Assembly (NCBI RefSeq): GCF_002217435.1
Contig: NZ_MUHF01000008.1
Span: 58,168 to 122,167, forward strand
Origin: Flavobacterium reichenbachii
GTDB lineage: Bacteria; Bacteroidota; Bacteroidia; Flavobacteriales; Flavobacteriaceae
DNA length: 64,000 nt
Direction: 5' to 3'
The notes beneath the pieces are model-generated. The model had not been told where the DNA came from. It searched no databases and saw only the letters and a program-made list of their open reading frames with translations. The translations under genes were made by a program, and so were the position numbers. This document shows, in pieces, positions 30,505 through 40,635 of this stretch; the first letter of the stretch is position 1, and every line of letters begins with the position of its first letter.

Positions 30505-31092
30505 ATGGCTGTTAATTCTACTTTTGATGAAACTAAACTTATTCGTGAGTTATCTCAGGGAAGTGAGCCAGCGTTTACAAGTTTATACAATCACTACAAA
30601 AATGCTGTTTATGCAACGGCTTTAAAAATTACAAAGTCAAAAAATCTTGCAGAAGAAACAGTTCAGGATGTCTTCTTGAAAATTTGGCAAAATCATGAAA
30701 ATTTAGGCGAAATAGCCAATTTCGAAAATTATCTTTTTATTATTTCTCGCAATCACATTTTTGATATGCTGAAAAAAATAGCAAGAGATACGAGTCTAAT
30801 TTCAGACATTAAGTACAAAAACACTTCTTCCAGTGATACTGATACGGCTATTAAAGATGCCCAATATGCCGTAATTTTAAATCAGATCGTAGAACAGCTG
30901 CCTCCACAACAGCAGAAAATCTACAAAATGGCCAAATGGGAAGGTTTAAGTCATCAAAAAATTGGTGAAAACTTAGGCATTTCTACAGAAACCGTCAAAA
31001 AACATATGGCGCAGGCTTTAAAGTTTGTGCGTCATAAAATTTCTCCTTACATGAATATGTTTATGAGTCTGTTTTTGTTTTTTAATCTCTAG
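30505..31092 (+). CDS. ECF RNA polymerase sigma factor (second locus)
   Basis: 195 residues from the ATG at 30505; a TTG at 30481 would add 8 residues (MLNNLFLQ) and is less likely. Region 2: LYNHYKNAVYATALKITKS then LAEETVQDVFLKIWQNHENL; region 4: LPPQQQKIYKMAKWEGLSHQKIGENLGISTETVKKHM, with its helix-turn-helix. It precedes FecR by 228 bases and a SusC with STN domain, so it is predicted to drive the locus up to the M16 peptidase when the ligand is sensed. Same class as the sigma factor at 6966 but only distantly similar. Confidence 0.93.
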   Translation: MAVNSTFDETKLIRELSQGSEPAFTSLYNHYKNAVYATALKITKSKNLAEETVQDVFLKIWQNHENLGEIANFENYLFIISRNHIFDMLKKIARDTSLISDIKYKNTSSSDTDTAIKDAQYAVILNQIVEQLPPQQQKIYKMAKWEGLSHQKIGENLGISTETVKKHMAQALKFVRHKISPYMNMFMSLFLFFNL

Positions 31093-31250
31093 AGCTGCAG
31101 ACTTTTCTTTCAAAACAAAACACAGAAACATTTCTTTACGTTTTTTTTACATTTTTTTTACTTTTCACTACTCCCTCCTGTTTTTTTAATCGTCTTTATA
31201 TAAAAGAGCAGCATTTAAATGGGCTTAACCCCTATTTTTTTGATGATTTG

Positions 31251-31269
31251 AAAAAAAAAAAAAAAAAAA
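31251..31269. repeat. 19-base poly(A) run
   Basis: An uninterrupted run of 19 A on the plus strand lies in the 228-base gap between the sigma factor and FecR genes, about 51 bases before the FecR ATG. Such long homopolymers are prone to slippage. Confidence 0.95.
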
Positions 31270-31320
31270 CTAGCCCCCAATTTATCATTACAAACAAGTA
31301 CTAACTTAATTTACGAGCAA

Positions 31321-32361
31321 ATGCAGCAAAAAAAATTCGAAGAATTATTTGAAAGTTATCTGCAAAATAATCTATCAGAAGTCGAGCAGCAAAAAATGAT
31401 GGAGATTATTGCACAAGGCGCACATGATGATTTCATAAAAGAAAAAATTCATATGATGCTGAAAGGAAATCATACTACAGAAGCAATAGACAGCGAGCAG
31501 GGAGAATTCATTTTAAATTATATTTTATCTAAACCAGAAAATGAACCAAAAGTGATTACACTGGAACCGGTAAGAAGAAACAAAAAAATCGTGCGTTTTG
31601 TTTTTGCTGCCGCTAGTGTTATTGTTTTAGCATTTGTTGGGAGTACTTTCTTTTTCAAATCAAGTCCTGTGGTTCCTGAGACGGTTATAGAACAACCAGC
31701 CGCTGCAGAAAGTGCTTTAATTGCTTTTAGCGGAAAACAATTGGTTCATCTCCCAGACGGAAGTACGGTTCTCTTAAATGATAACAGCAGCTTAAAATAC
31801 AATCAGGATTATTTTGGCGGTACAACCCGCGAAGTTACTTTGACCGGAGAAGCTTATTTTGATATTAAAAGAAACGAGCAAAAACCTTTTATCGTACATA
31901 CTGGTAAAGTGCAGACCAAAGTTTTGGGTACAGCATTTAATATCAATGCCCGCAGTTCGTCTGACAATATTGAAGTTACCGTTGCCCGAGGAAAAGTTCA
32001 GGTTGGAGATACCGAAAAAATATACGGCGTAATTACGCCAAATCAGCAGATTAAAGTAAATAAAAACACTTTGAACTTTGAACAGAATAAAATAAACGCA
32101 GCTGTGGTAACAGAATGGAAAAGCAATTACCTGATTCTGGATGATATCAATATGCAGGAAGCAGTTGCTTTAATTTCTCAGAAATATAAAGCACAGATTT
32201 TACTATCAAATGAAAAAATCAAGAATTGCAGAATAACAGCGAGTTTCTTAAATGAAGAAGATTTAGATCATGTTCTAAAGGTAATCTGCAGTGTTATTGA
32301 AACTGAATATCATTATAACAAAGCCGGTACTATTGTTTTAGAAGGAAAAGGCTGTGAATAA
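31321..32361 (+). CDS. FecR-family transmembrane anti-sigma factor (second locus)
   Basis: 346 residues. A short cytoplasmic N-terminal part (FEELFESYLQNNLSEVEQQKMM), one membrane segment (about 94-113, IVRFVFAAASVIVLAFVGSTFFF), and the periplasmic FecR domain with GKQLVHLPDGSTVLLNDNSSLKY, EVTLTGEAYFDIKRNEQKPF and the C-terminal DUF4974 part. It couples the STN domain of the SusC protein to the ECF sigma factor upstream. Same direction as the sigma factor and SusC genes. Confidence 0.93.
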   Translation: MQQKKFEELFESYLQNNLSEVEQQKMMEIIAQGAHDDFIKEKIHMMLKGNHTTEAIDSEQGEFILNYILSKPENEPKVITLEPVRRNKKIVRFVFAAASVIVLAFVGSTFFFKSSPVVPETVIEQPAAAESALIAFSGKQLVHLPDGSTVLLNDNSSLKYNQDYFGGTTREVTLTGEAYFDIKRNEQKPFIVHTGKVQTKVLGTAFNINARSSSDNIEVTVARGKVQVGDTEKIYGVITPNQQIKVNKNTLNFEQNKINAAVVTEWKSNYLILDDINMQEAVALISQKYKAQILLSNEKIKNCRITASFLNEEDLDHVLKVICSVIETEYHYNKAGTIVLEGKGCE

Positions 32362-32469
32362 AATTTAAATAAAGAAATAAGGCCGACTAACCTCCTACTT
32401 AGAAAGCTGAAAAAAAAGAATATTAACCTTTAAAAACAAATACAACTAACCAAAAACTAAAATAAAAAA

Positions 32470-32495
32470 GCCATCCAGCTCCTACACCAGATGGC
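32470..32495 (+). promoter_or_regulatory. Hairpin in the leader before SusC
   Basis: GCCATC at 32470-32475 pairs with GATGGC at 32490-32495 around a 14-base loop. It is located in the 183-base gap between FecR and SusC and is not followed by a T run, so it is more likely a leader structure or RNA processing site than a terminator. Confidence 0.4.
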
Positions 32496-32544
32496 CAAGA
32501 TTCCTAATAATTAATCCAGTAACCATTAAAAAACATGCAAATTT

Positions 32545-35500
32545 ATGAAATTACGCTGTAAAACAACCATGTTTGACAGGGAAAAGAAATCATCTTTTTT
32601 CCATTTGTCAAAAAAAACAATTATGATTATGCGAATCAGTTTATTCCACATTTTCTTACTGACCTGCGGCACTCATATGGTCTTTGCTACCGAAATGAAC
32701 GGCCAAAATTTAGAATCAATATCTGTTGACATTGAACTTCACAATCAAGATATTAAGACTTTATTTAAAACAATAGAAAATAAAACGGGATTACTGTTTG
32801 CTTATCAGCCGCAAACCATAAAAGATTTTCCAAAGGTAACTACACAAAGAGGACGCCGCAGTGTGAGTGAGCTTTTGAATTCTGTATTTCAAGGCAGTAA
32901 TTTAGTCTACAAACAAGTAGATAAAAATGTTGTGATTTACAAAAAAGAGATTGCCAAAACTGCTGAAAAAACAGAAAATAACAGTGAAGCAAACTATATG
33001 CTTAACGGAAAAGTTCTGGACGAAAACGGACAACCTTTGCCTGGTGTTTCTATTGCAGTTGCAGGCGGAAACAAACAAGGGATTTCAGATTTTGACGGAC
33101 AATTTTATATTGAATTACCAACGGGAAAACACGTCTTGAAAGTATCTTATTTAGGATATAAATCACAAGAAGTTACGGTCGAAAATCAGACTTCGATTAT
33201 CATAAAAATGCAGCCCGATTTGGCAAAATTAGATGAGGTTGTCGTTATTGGTTATGGTACTACTACCAGAAGAACTTCTACCGGATCTGTAGTTAAAATT
33301 ACTGCTGAAGATATTGAAAAACAACCCGTAACTAATATTTTGCAAACTTTGCAGGGAAGAACTCCGGGAGTTTTTGTTTCTCAGACTTCTGGTTATGCAG
33401 GAAGCAACATTAATATCAATATTCGTGGTTTAAACTCTATTTTATCTAATAATTTACCTCTTTATGTAGTCGATGGTATTCCTTACATCTCCAATGACAT
33501 CAAAGAGCAGGTTCAGGGAGACCGTGTTATCAGAGGTGCACAAAAATCAACAAGCCCATTAAATATCATCAATCCAAATGATATAGAAAGCATCGAAATT
33601 CTTAAAGATGCAGATGCTACGGCTATTTACGGTTCTAGAGCTGCAAATGGTGTTGTACTTATTACAACCAAAAAAGGAGAATCAGGAAAAACAGTATTTA
33701 CTGTAAATACAAATTCTGGAATCTCAGAGGTTGGGCACATGATCAAAACGCTGGATACGCCTACTTATCTTAATATGCTGCGTACGGCATTAAACACGAC
33801 AAATACTGCCCCTACAGGATTTAGCAACGGAATTGCCTTAACAGCATTTGACCAAAATGCTTATACCAACTGGCAGGAAAAATTAATTGGAGGCGCTGCT
33901 AATTTTAATGACTTTTCTGGAAGTTTAAAAGGCGGAAATGACACTACAAATTTTCTTTTAAGCAGCAGTTATCACAAAGAAAGTACTGTTTTGCCGGGAG
34001 ATTTTGGTTATAATAAATTTTCTACCAACTTTAATATTACTCACAGCACATTAAACAAAAAACTAAAGGTAGGAGCTTCAGTTTTGTATTCTGCTGACAA
34101 TAATAAACTGCCATTTTACGACATTACCAATTATGCTGTTGTTACGGCACCAAATCATCCTATATATAATCAAGATGGATCTTATTATTGGTCACCAACT
34201 TATTTTAGTGATGTAAACCCAGTTGCCGCTTTAGACAGAAGAGTTGAAGACAAAGGGAATAATTTGATTACCAGTTTTAATTTTCAATTTGAACTTGCAA
34301 AAGGCTTGTCTTTTAAAACCGATTTAGGATACGGAAAAGCAGAAATGATTACAAAGCAGATTTTGCCTGCGTCGGGTATGAATAATGTGTATTATACAGC
34401 GAGTAACCTTTCGCTAAACCTTTCAAGATCTTACACGGTTTCAAACAATAATACCAACAACTTTACTATAGATCCGCAGTTAAACTATACAACTCCTTTA
34501 TGGAAAGGTAATCTTTCTGTTTTGGTTGGTGGCTCCTGGCAGAACAGAAAATCAGAAATGCCGTCTTATGTAAGTACATCTGGCTACAGTGCAGATAACT
34601 TAATAGGTATTACAGGTTCTGCAACCAATATCACTTCGTACAATGGTACTTCAGAATATAAGTATGCTTCTCTTTTCAGCAGGGTAAACTATAATATTTT
34701 AAGTAAATATATCTTGAATGCCAATTTTAGAAGAGATGGATCGTCTCGTTTTGGCGCCAACAAAAAATATGGAAATTTTGGATCTCTTGGTGCTGCCTGG
34801 ATTTTTTCTGCAGAAGATTTCTTAAAAGACAGCTCTGTTTTAAGCTTTGGTAAACTTCGTTCCAGCTATGGAGAAGTTGGTAATGATCCGTCTGAAGAAT
34901 ATGGATATGCTGACACTTACAGTTCTAGTACTTATGGTGTTGGAAACTCTGCTTTGGCTACAACCCGTATTGCAAATCCAAATTACAGATGGGAAGTTAC
35001 TAAGAAATTTGAAGCTGCAATAGATCTTGGTTTTCTTAATGATCGTTTATCATTTAGTGCTGCTTTTTACAGAAATACTTCTGGAAACCAATTGGTTACT
35101 GCAACTCTTAGCCCTCAGGCAGGTTTTACAGGTTATATAGCAAATTTAGGTGCATTAGTTGAAAATAAAGGATGGGAATTTACACTTAATTCAACCAACA
35201 TTCATACTAAAAACTTAAACTGGTCGACATCGCTTAATTTTTCTACAAACTCAAATAAACTTTTAGAATTCGAAAACTTACAAAATTCAGCATATTACTC
35301 TCAATATGTTGTAGGAAATTCAATATCTGCAAGGTATTTATACAACTATACTGGTGTAGTAAATGGAATTGCTCAGTTTGAAGATACTAATGGAGACGGA
35401 AGAATTAGTACTGGTTTTGCTCAGACGGGTGCTGGTGACAGAAAATATTATGGTTCTACCGCTCCTAAATATTACGGAGGAGTTTTAAACTCTGTAAGTT

Positions 35501-35925
35501 ATAAAGCATTTTCATTAGACTTTTTATTTCAATTTGTAAAACAAGACGGAAGAAGCATGTTGGCTTCTACTGCAGTACAGCCGGGTTACCCATACGGTTT
35601 AGCCAATTATCAGGTTGATGAATACAATGAATACATTGCTCAGGGAAATATTTTGAGTACAGCGTATCAGCCAAGTTTCTTAAACTATGCAGGTTCTACT
35701 GCTACGATTGTTGATGCTTCTTACATTAAATTAAAAAATGTAAGCGCGACTTATACTATTCCCCTGGATCAAAAAACGCAAAAATTCATTCAGAAGATTC
35801 GTCTTTCCTTACAAGGACAAAACTTGGTGACTTTTACTAAATACAAAGGATTTGACCCTGAAACTCAAGGTTTAGCTTTACCTCCACTACGTACGATAAC
35901 TCTTGGAACTCAGTTTACATTTTAA
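32545..35925 (+). CDS. SusC/RagA-family TonB-linked outer-membrane transporter with STN domain (second locus)
   Basis: 1126 residues. After a polar N-terminal extension and signal peptide (about 28-48), the STN domain is at about 55-130 (DIELHNQDIKTLFKTIENKTG), the carboxypeptidase-regulatory-like domain at about 148-225 (GKVLDENGQPLPGVSI), the plug with IESIEILKDADATAIYGSRA, then the barrel. It differs clearly in sequence from the SusC at 1987-5568. With SusD directly downstream it imports an unknown ligand; the M16 peptidase and ABC transporter in the same run suggest a peptide or small protein rather than a glycan. Confidence 0.95.
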   Translation: MKLRCKTTMFDREKKSSFFHLSKKTIMIMRISLFHIFLLTCGTHMVFATEMNGQNLESISVDIELHNQDIKTLFKTIENKTGLLFAYQPQTIKDFPKVTTQRGRRSVSELLNSVFQGSNLVYKQVDKNVVIYKKEIAKTAEKTENNSEANYMLNGKVLDENGQPLPGVSIAVAGGNKQGISDFDGQFYIELPTGKHVLKVSYLGYKSQEVTVENQTSIIIKMQPDLAKLDEVVVIGYGTTTRRTSTGSVVKITAEDIEKQPVTNILQTLQGRTPGVFVSQTSGYAGSNININIRGLNSILSNNLPLYVVDGIPYISNDIKEQVQGDRVIRGAQKSTSPLNIINPNDIESIEILKDADATAIYGSRAANGVVLITTKKGESGKTVFTVNTNSGISEVGHMIKTLDTPTYLNMLRTALNTTNTAPTGFSNGIALTAFDQNAYTNWQEKLIGGAANFNDFSGSLKGGNDTTNFLLSSSYHKESTVLPGDFGYNKFSTNFNITHSTLNKKLKVGASVLYSADNNKLPFYDITNYAVVTAPNHPIYNQDGSYYWSPTYFSDVNPVAALDRRVEDKGNNLITSFNFQFELAKGLSFKTDLGYGKAEMITKQILPASGMNNVYYTASNLSLNLSRSYTVSNNNTNNFTIDPQLNYTTPLWKGNLSVLVGGSWQNRKSEMPSYVSTSGYSADNLIGITGSATNITSYNGTSEYKYASLFSRVNYNILSKYILNANFRRDGSSRFGANKKYGNFGSLGAAWIFSAEDFLKDSSVLSFGKLRSSYGEVGNDPSEEYGYADTYSSSTYGVGNSALATTRIANPNYRWEVTKKFEAAIDLGFLNDRLSFSAAFYRNTSGNQLVTATLSPQAGFTGYIANLGALVENKGWEFTLNSTNIHTKNLNWSTSLNFSTNSNKLLEFENLQNSAYYSQYVVGNSISARYLYNYTGVVNGIAQFEDTNGDGRISTGFAQTGAGDRKYYGSTAPKYYGGVLNSVSYKAFSLDFLFQFVKQDGRSMLASTAVQPGYPYGLANYQVDEYNEYIAQGNILSTAYQPSFLNYAGSTATIVDASYIKLKNVSATYTIPLDQKTQKFIQKIRLSLQGQNLVTFTKYKGFDPETQGLALPPLRTITLGTQFTF

Positions 35926-35936
35926 ATCTAAAAATC

Positions 35937-37331
35937 ATGAAAAATAATTCTATAAAATACTCGTATATATTTTCGTTTTTTCTTTTAGTAGGACTAACGA
36001 GCTGCGAAAGCTTACTTGAAGTTGAACTTCCGAGCAGTGAATTATCATCTGCTACGGTATATGCTTCTGACGCTACTGCTGAAGCTGCTGTAAACGGAAT
36101 TTACCAAAGTATGGTAACACTTACTTATTATAATTCACTGCATATTATTCCCGGACAAACATCTGATGAACTTTTACCGGTGTCATTGATTGAAAATGTT
36201 TACACTACAAATGAAATTCCGATCACAGACGGTACCAATGGAAGTATGTGGACAGAATTTTATAAAACCATTTACAATGCTAATGCCGTTATAGAAGGTA
36301 TAACTGCAAGCAAAACTCTTACTGAAGCCAAAAGCACGCGTTTTGTTGCTGAAGCAAAATTTATAAGAGCTTTCTGTTATTTTTATCTGACCAATTTATA
36401 TGGCGATGTTCCTTTAGTTTTAAGTACAAGTGTAGAAAAGTCTTCTCTGGCTCCCCGCAATACTCAAACTGAAGTTTACAATCAAATTAATATTGATCTT
36501 GAAGATGCTTCAAACAATCTTCCTGTTAATTACAGCAATTATACCAATCAGCGTATCAGAGCTACAAAATGGACTGCACAAGCTTTATTAGCAAGAGTGA
36601 ATCTTTATTTAGGAAAATGGACTGAGGCATCAACTTATGCAAGTGCAGTAATAAGCCAGAATGGGACTTATAAAATGATCAACGGACTAACAGCAACAAA
36701 CAGCCCTTTTATCGCAGATAATACAGAAGCAATCTGGCAGATTCCTTACTTTAATACGGCTTATACGTATGAAGGAGGCGCTACTTTTACAGCACCAAAT
36801 GCTGCTACACAAATTGGTGGTACTTTTATTCTTAGAAAAAGTGCAACGTTATTTGAAACCGATGACGCCAGAAAAACAAACTGGACTGTTCCTATTAAAT
36901 CATCTGCAGGAGTTTCTATAGGAATTGGTCCTAGAAAATACAAAAACTCGTATACTACAGCTCCTGTAGAACGCTCGACAGTATTGAGATTGGCAGAACT
37001 TTATTTAATTAGAGCAGAAGCCAGAGCAAAACTAAATGATATAACCGGAGCGCAGCAAGATATTAACGTAATCAGAAACAGAGCGTTATTAGCATCTACT
37101 ACATTGACAGATCCAAATCAATTGTTAGACTTAATCGCTTTAGAAAGACAACGTGAATTTTTTGGAGAATTTGGCCACAGATGGTTTGATCTTAAAAGAA
37201 CTGGAAAAGCTGATGAAGTATTAGGAATAATACCTGCAAAAATCTGGGCAGCTACAGATAAACTCTATCCTATACCAGAAACGGCTACTCGTTCTAATCC
37301 TTTTTTAACTCAAAACGAAGGATATTACTAA
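35937..37331 (+). CDS. SusD/RagB-family lipoprotein (second locus)
   Basis: 464 residues, lipobox TSC at Cys23. Contains the SusD helical core and the C-terminal signature ERQREFFGEFGHRWFDLKRTG. It starts 11 bases after SusC. In this family it covers the barrel and binds the ligand at the cell surface. No feature that would mark the ligand as glycan was found. Confidence 0.93.
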   Translation: MKNNSIKYSYIFSFFLLVGLTSCESLLEVELPSSELSSATVYASDATAEAAVNGIYQSMVTLTYYNSLHIIPGQTSDELLPVSLIENVYTTNEIPITDGTNGSMWTEFYKTIYNANAVIEGITASKTLTEAKSTRFVAEAKFIRAFCYFYLTNLYGDVPLVLSTSVEKSSLAPRNTQTEVYNQINIDLEDASNNLPVNYSNYTNQRIRATKWTAQALLARVNLYLGKWTEASTYASAVISQNGTYKMINGLTATNSPFIADNTEAIWQIPYFNTAYTYEGGATFTAPNAATQIGGTFILRKSATLFETDDARKTNWTVPIKSSAGVSIGIGPRKYKNSYTTAPVERSTVLRLAELYLIRAEARAKLNDITGAQQDINVIRNRALLASTTLTDPNQLLDLIALERQREFFGEFGHRWFDLKRTGKADEVLGIIPAKIWAATDKLYPIPETATRSNPFLTQNEGYY

Positions 37332-37397
37332 AATAATAAAAATGATGCAGGAATGTATTTTCAATAAAAATACATTTCTGCAATTTTAAAAAACACT

Positions 37398-38345
37398 ATG
37401 GAAACAACAATTGTAAGAGTTGAGGATTTGTCACATCAATACAGCAAGGATTGGGCAATACAAAATATAAATTTTGAAATTAAAACAAATAGGATTTTAG
37501 GTCTTTTAGGATCTAATGGCGCAGGAAAATCAACCACAATGAATATACTTTGCGGTGTTTTAAACCAAACCAGCGGTAATATTTTTATTGACGGAATTAA
37601 TCTGAAAGAAAATCCTGTTGAAGCCAAAAAACTAATTGGTTTTTTACCGCAGACACCGCCTTTACATTTAGACTTAACTGTAAATGAATATTTGATTCAC
37701 TGTGCAGAATTACGTCATGTAAAAAAAGAAGATTTAAAAAATGCTTTAGAGAAAGCCAAAGAACAATGCGGTATTTCACATTTCAGCCACCGATTAATTC
37801 GAAACTTATCTGGAGGTTACAGACAACGTGTGGGTATTGCGCAAGCTATTATTCACGAACCTAAATTAGTAGTTTTAGATGAACCGACGAACGGACTTGA
37901 CCCAAACCAAATTCTAGAAGTTAGAAAATTAATCAAAAAAATATCAAAAGATAAAGCGGTTATTTTCTCTTCACACATTCTTTCTGAGGTTCAGGCTACA
38001 TGTCAGGATATCAGAATGATAGAAAACGGACATATGGTTTTTTCTGATACGCTGGATGCATTCAACAATTATATTGAAGCTGATAAACTAACGGTAAGTT
38101 TTGAAAATCCGCCGCAACTTACTTCTTTAACTGATATTCCAGAAATTACGGACGCCGTTTTTATTTCGCCTAAAAAAATGCAGATCACTTTTACAGGAAC
38201 ACAGGAAATTGCTGAAAAAATTGTATCGCTCAGCGTTAACAACAATTGGAAATTACGTGAGATTCAATTTGAAAAAGTATCACTAGACGAAATTTTTGCT
38301 CAATTATCTAAAAAAGCGCCATCTAAAAACGCTATTCTTTCTTAA
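37398..38345 (+). CDS. ABC transporter ATP-binding protein, GldA-like
   Basis: 315 residues. Walker A GSNGAGKST (about 39-47), ABC signature LSGGYRQRVG (about 137-146), Walker B LVVLDEP (about 156-162) and the switch His in FSSHILSE. The closest named relatives are the ABC-2 ATPases such as GldA of the gliding machinery, which are about 300 residues. Here it stands 66 bases after SusD and directly before a fused GldF-GldG-type protein, so it is a dedicated transporter of the locus, not the gliding transporter itself (known gldA and gldFG genes are normally elsewhere in the chromosome). Confidence 0.9.
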   Translation: METTIVRVEDLSHQYSKDWAIQNINFEIKTNRILGLLGSNGAGKSTTMNILCGVLNQTSGNIFIDGINLKENPVEAKKLIGFLPQTPPLHLDLTVNEYLIHCAELRHVKKEDLKNALEKAKEQCGISHFSHRLIRNLSGGYRQRVGIAQAIIHEPKLVVLDEPTNGLDPNQILEVRKLIKKISKDKAVIFSSHILSEVQATCQDIRMIENGHMVFSDTLDAFNNYIEADKLTVSFENPPQLTSLTDIPEITDAVFISPKKMQITFTGTQEIAEKIVSLSVNNNWKLREIQFEKVSLDEIFAQLSKKAPSKNAILS

Positions 38346-38356
38346 AAAACAAACAA

Positions 38357-40624
38357 ATGAAAACAATATATAGAATTGCTAAAACAGAGCTTAACACTAT
38401 GTTTTACTCCCCTGTCGCGTGGGTAGTTTTGGTAATATTTTCGATCCAGTCCAGCTGGAAATTCTTCGGTACAATTGAACGTTTTGAAAAATCACAAAAA
38501 ATTGGGCAGCACATGGACAATCTGTCTCAAGTTATTTTTTCTGGTTTCAGCGGTTTATATACCGAAATGCAGAGTTACTTATATCTTTATGTACCACTTT
38601 TAACAATGGGATTGGTAAGCCGTGAAATCAACAGCGGTTCTATTAAACTCTTACTTTCTTCACCAATTAAAATTAAAGATATTGTATTGGGCAAATATTT
38701 AGCTATTGCCGTTTACTGCCTTTTATTCATTGCAGTATTGGGCTTACAAGTTGCTATCGCCTACTTCTCTATTGAAAATTTAGATTTAAAATTTGCAATA
38801 TCAGGACTTATTGGTTTGTATTTATTGGTTTGCACCTATGCTGCTATTGGTCTTTTTATGTCTTGTTTAACATCTTATCAAGTGGTTGCTGCGATCAGTA
38901 CTTTGGTGGTTTTGGCAGGTTTAAATTTCATCGGAAAACTTTGGCAGGATGTAGAAGTTGTAAAAGACATTACCTATTTCCTTTCGATTGCAGGACGTGC
39001 CGATGAAATGCTGGAAGGACTTATTATCAGCAAAGATGTATTTTACTTCGTTTTAGTAAGCAGTCTTTTTATTGTATTGAGTATCTACAAATTACAAACA
39101 GGAAGAGATGCACAAAGTATCTCAAAAAGAGTTCTAAAATATACTTTATTGATTACGATTGTATTATCATTGGGATACATTACCTCAAGAGCTTCTCTGA
39201 CATCATATTATGATATGACTCGTACAAAAGACAGAACGCTGACAAAAAACAGTTTAGCTATTGTTAAAAAAATAGACGGGCCAATAAAGTTAACAACATA
39301 TGTAAACTTATTAGATATTAATTATTACATGGTAATGCCTTATTCTCAAAACCAGGATATTTCCAGTTTTGAAAAATATACACGTTTTTTACCTCAAATG
39401 GAAATGGAATATGTGTATTACTATGACACGTCAAACAATACAGCTTTGTATGCTCAAAACCCAGGATTGAATGACAAACAGCTTGCAGAGAAAATGATCG
39501 AAACACAGAGCATGAAACTCAAAAAGTTATATTCTCCTGCAGAAATCAACAAAATTATTGACCTTAAATCAGAGCAGAACAGAGTTGTAAGAACAGTTGA
39601 ATACAACGGGAAGAAAACATATTTAAGAATGTTTGATGATATGTTTAAAGTTCCGATGGAGAAAGAAATTTCAGCAGCTTTAAAACGAGTAGTTGTCACA
39701 GCGCCAAAAATTGTTTTTGTAACCGGAAACATGGAAAGAAGCGTTGATAAAATTGGAGATAAAAATTATAAAACAGGATTTAACGAAATTTCTTTTAGAT
39801 ACTCACTTATTAATCAAGGATTTGATGTTTCTTCTGTAGATATTAATGCACATAATATTCCCAAAGAAACGACCATTCTGATCATTGCCGATCCGAAAAC
39901 GCAATTGAGCCAAGGTGCTGTAGACCGAATCAATAAATATATTGACGAAGGGAAAAATCTAATGCTTTTGGCAGAACCAGAAACCAACTCAGCTTTGGCG
40001 GCAGTAACAGACAAATTAGGATTGAGCTTTACGAAACAAGCACTGGTTCAGGAAAGTGAAACCAATTCTCCTGATTATTTAGTAACCGAAGTTTCAAAAA
40101 ACATAGACTCAACAGTTATTAAATTAAGTAAAAACAGAAATGAGAGTCCAATTCCGTTTTTAGGAAGCTGCGGTATCAAAACAGTAAAAGATACAGGATT
40201 TAAAGTTACACCGCTTTTAAAAACAAATCAGCATCCGGCTTGGGAATCACAGACTGGAATCACTTCAATTACTGAAGATTTAAAAAAACAGCCTTCCGTG
40301 ACTTCTGTTCCACTTGCTGTTGCTTTAACAAGAAATGTAAATGGAAAATCGCAAAAAATAATTGTAGCCGGAGATGCCGATTTTATGGGTAACGCCGAGT
40401 TAAGCCGAAGCGGATCTGGAACATTTCAGTTTGTAACCGATATTTTCAGCTGGTTCAGCAATTATGAGTTTCCTATTGATACCACTCGTCCAGAGCATAT
40501 TGACAGCGGCATAACAATAAATGCGAATCAGGTTTTCATCAATAAAATTGTATTTATTGCTTTGTTTCCTTTATTGATTATTCTGAGCGCTGCTTTTATC
40601 CTAATTAGAAGAAACAGAAGATAA
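38357..40624 (+). CDS. Fused ABC-2 permease and GldG-like auxiliary domain
   Basis: 755 residues. N-terminal part (about 1-240) has at least six membrane segments of an ABC-2 type permease (starting RIAKTELNTMFYSPVAWVVLVIFS). The middle and C-terminal part (about 290-715) is the extracytoplasmic ABC_transp_aux/GldG-type domain, containing TILIIADPKTQLSQGAVDRINKY, and a last membrane segment (about 730-750). In F. johnsoniae GldF and GldG are separate; here they are one chain. It pairs with the GldA-like ATPase 11 bases upstream. In which direction it moves its cargo is not shown by the sequence. Confidence 0.88.
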   Translation: MKTIYRIAKTELNTMFYSPVAWVVLVIFSIQSSWKFFGTIERFEKSQKIGQHMDNLSQVIFSGFSGLYTEMQSYLYLYVPLLTMGLVSREINSGSIKLLLSSPIKIKDIVLGKYLAIAVYCLLFIAVLGLQVAIAYFSIENLDLKFAISGLIGLYLLVCTYAAIGLFMSCLTSYQVVAAISTLVVLAGLNFIGKLWQDVEVVKDITYFLSIAGRADEMLEGLIISKDVFYFVLVSSLFIVLSIYKLQTGRDAQSISKRVLKYTLLITIVLSLGYITSRASLTSYYDMTRTKDRTLTKNSLAIVKKIDGPIKLTTYVNLLDINYYMVMPYSQNQDISSFEKYTRFLPQMEMEYVYYYDTSNNTALYAQNPGLNDKQLAEKMIETQSMKLKKLYSPAEINKIIDLKSEQNRVVRTVEYNGKKTYLRMFDDMFKVPMEKEISAALKRVVVTAPKIVFVTGNMERSVDKIGDKNYKTGFNEISFRYSLINQGFDVSSVDINAHNIPKETTILIIADPKTQLSQGAVDRINKYIDEGKNLMLLAEPETNSALAAVTDKLGLSFTKQALVQESETNSPDYLVTEVSKNIDSTVIKLSKNRNESPIPFLGSCGIKTVKDTGFKVTPLLKTNQHPAWESQTGITSITEDLKKQPSVTSVPLAVALTRNVNGKSQKIIVAGDADFMGNAELSRSGSGTFQFVTDIFSWFSNYEFPIDTTRPEHIDSGITINANQVFINKIVFIALFPLLIILSAAFILIRRNRR

Positions 40625-40635
40625 AAAACATCAAA

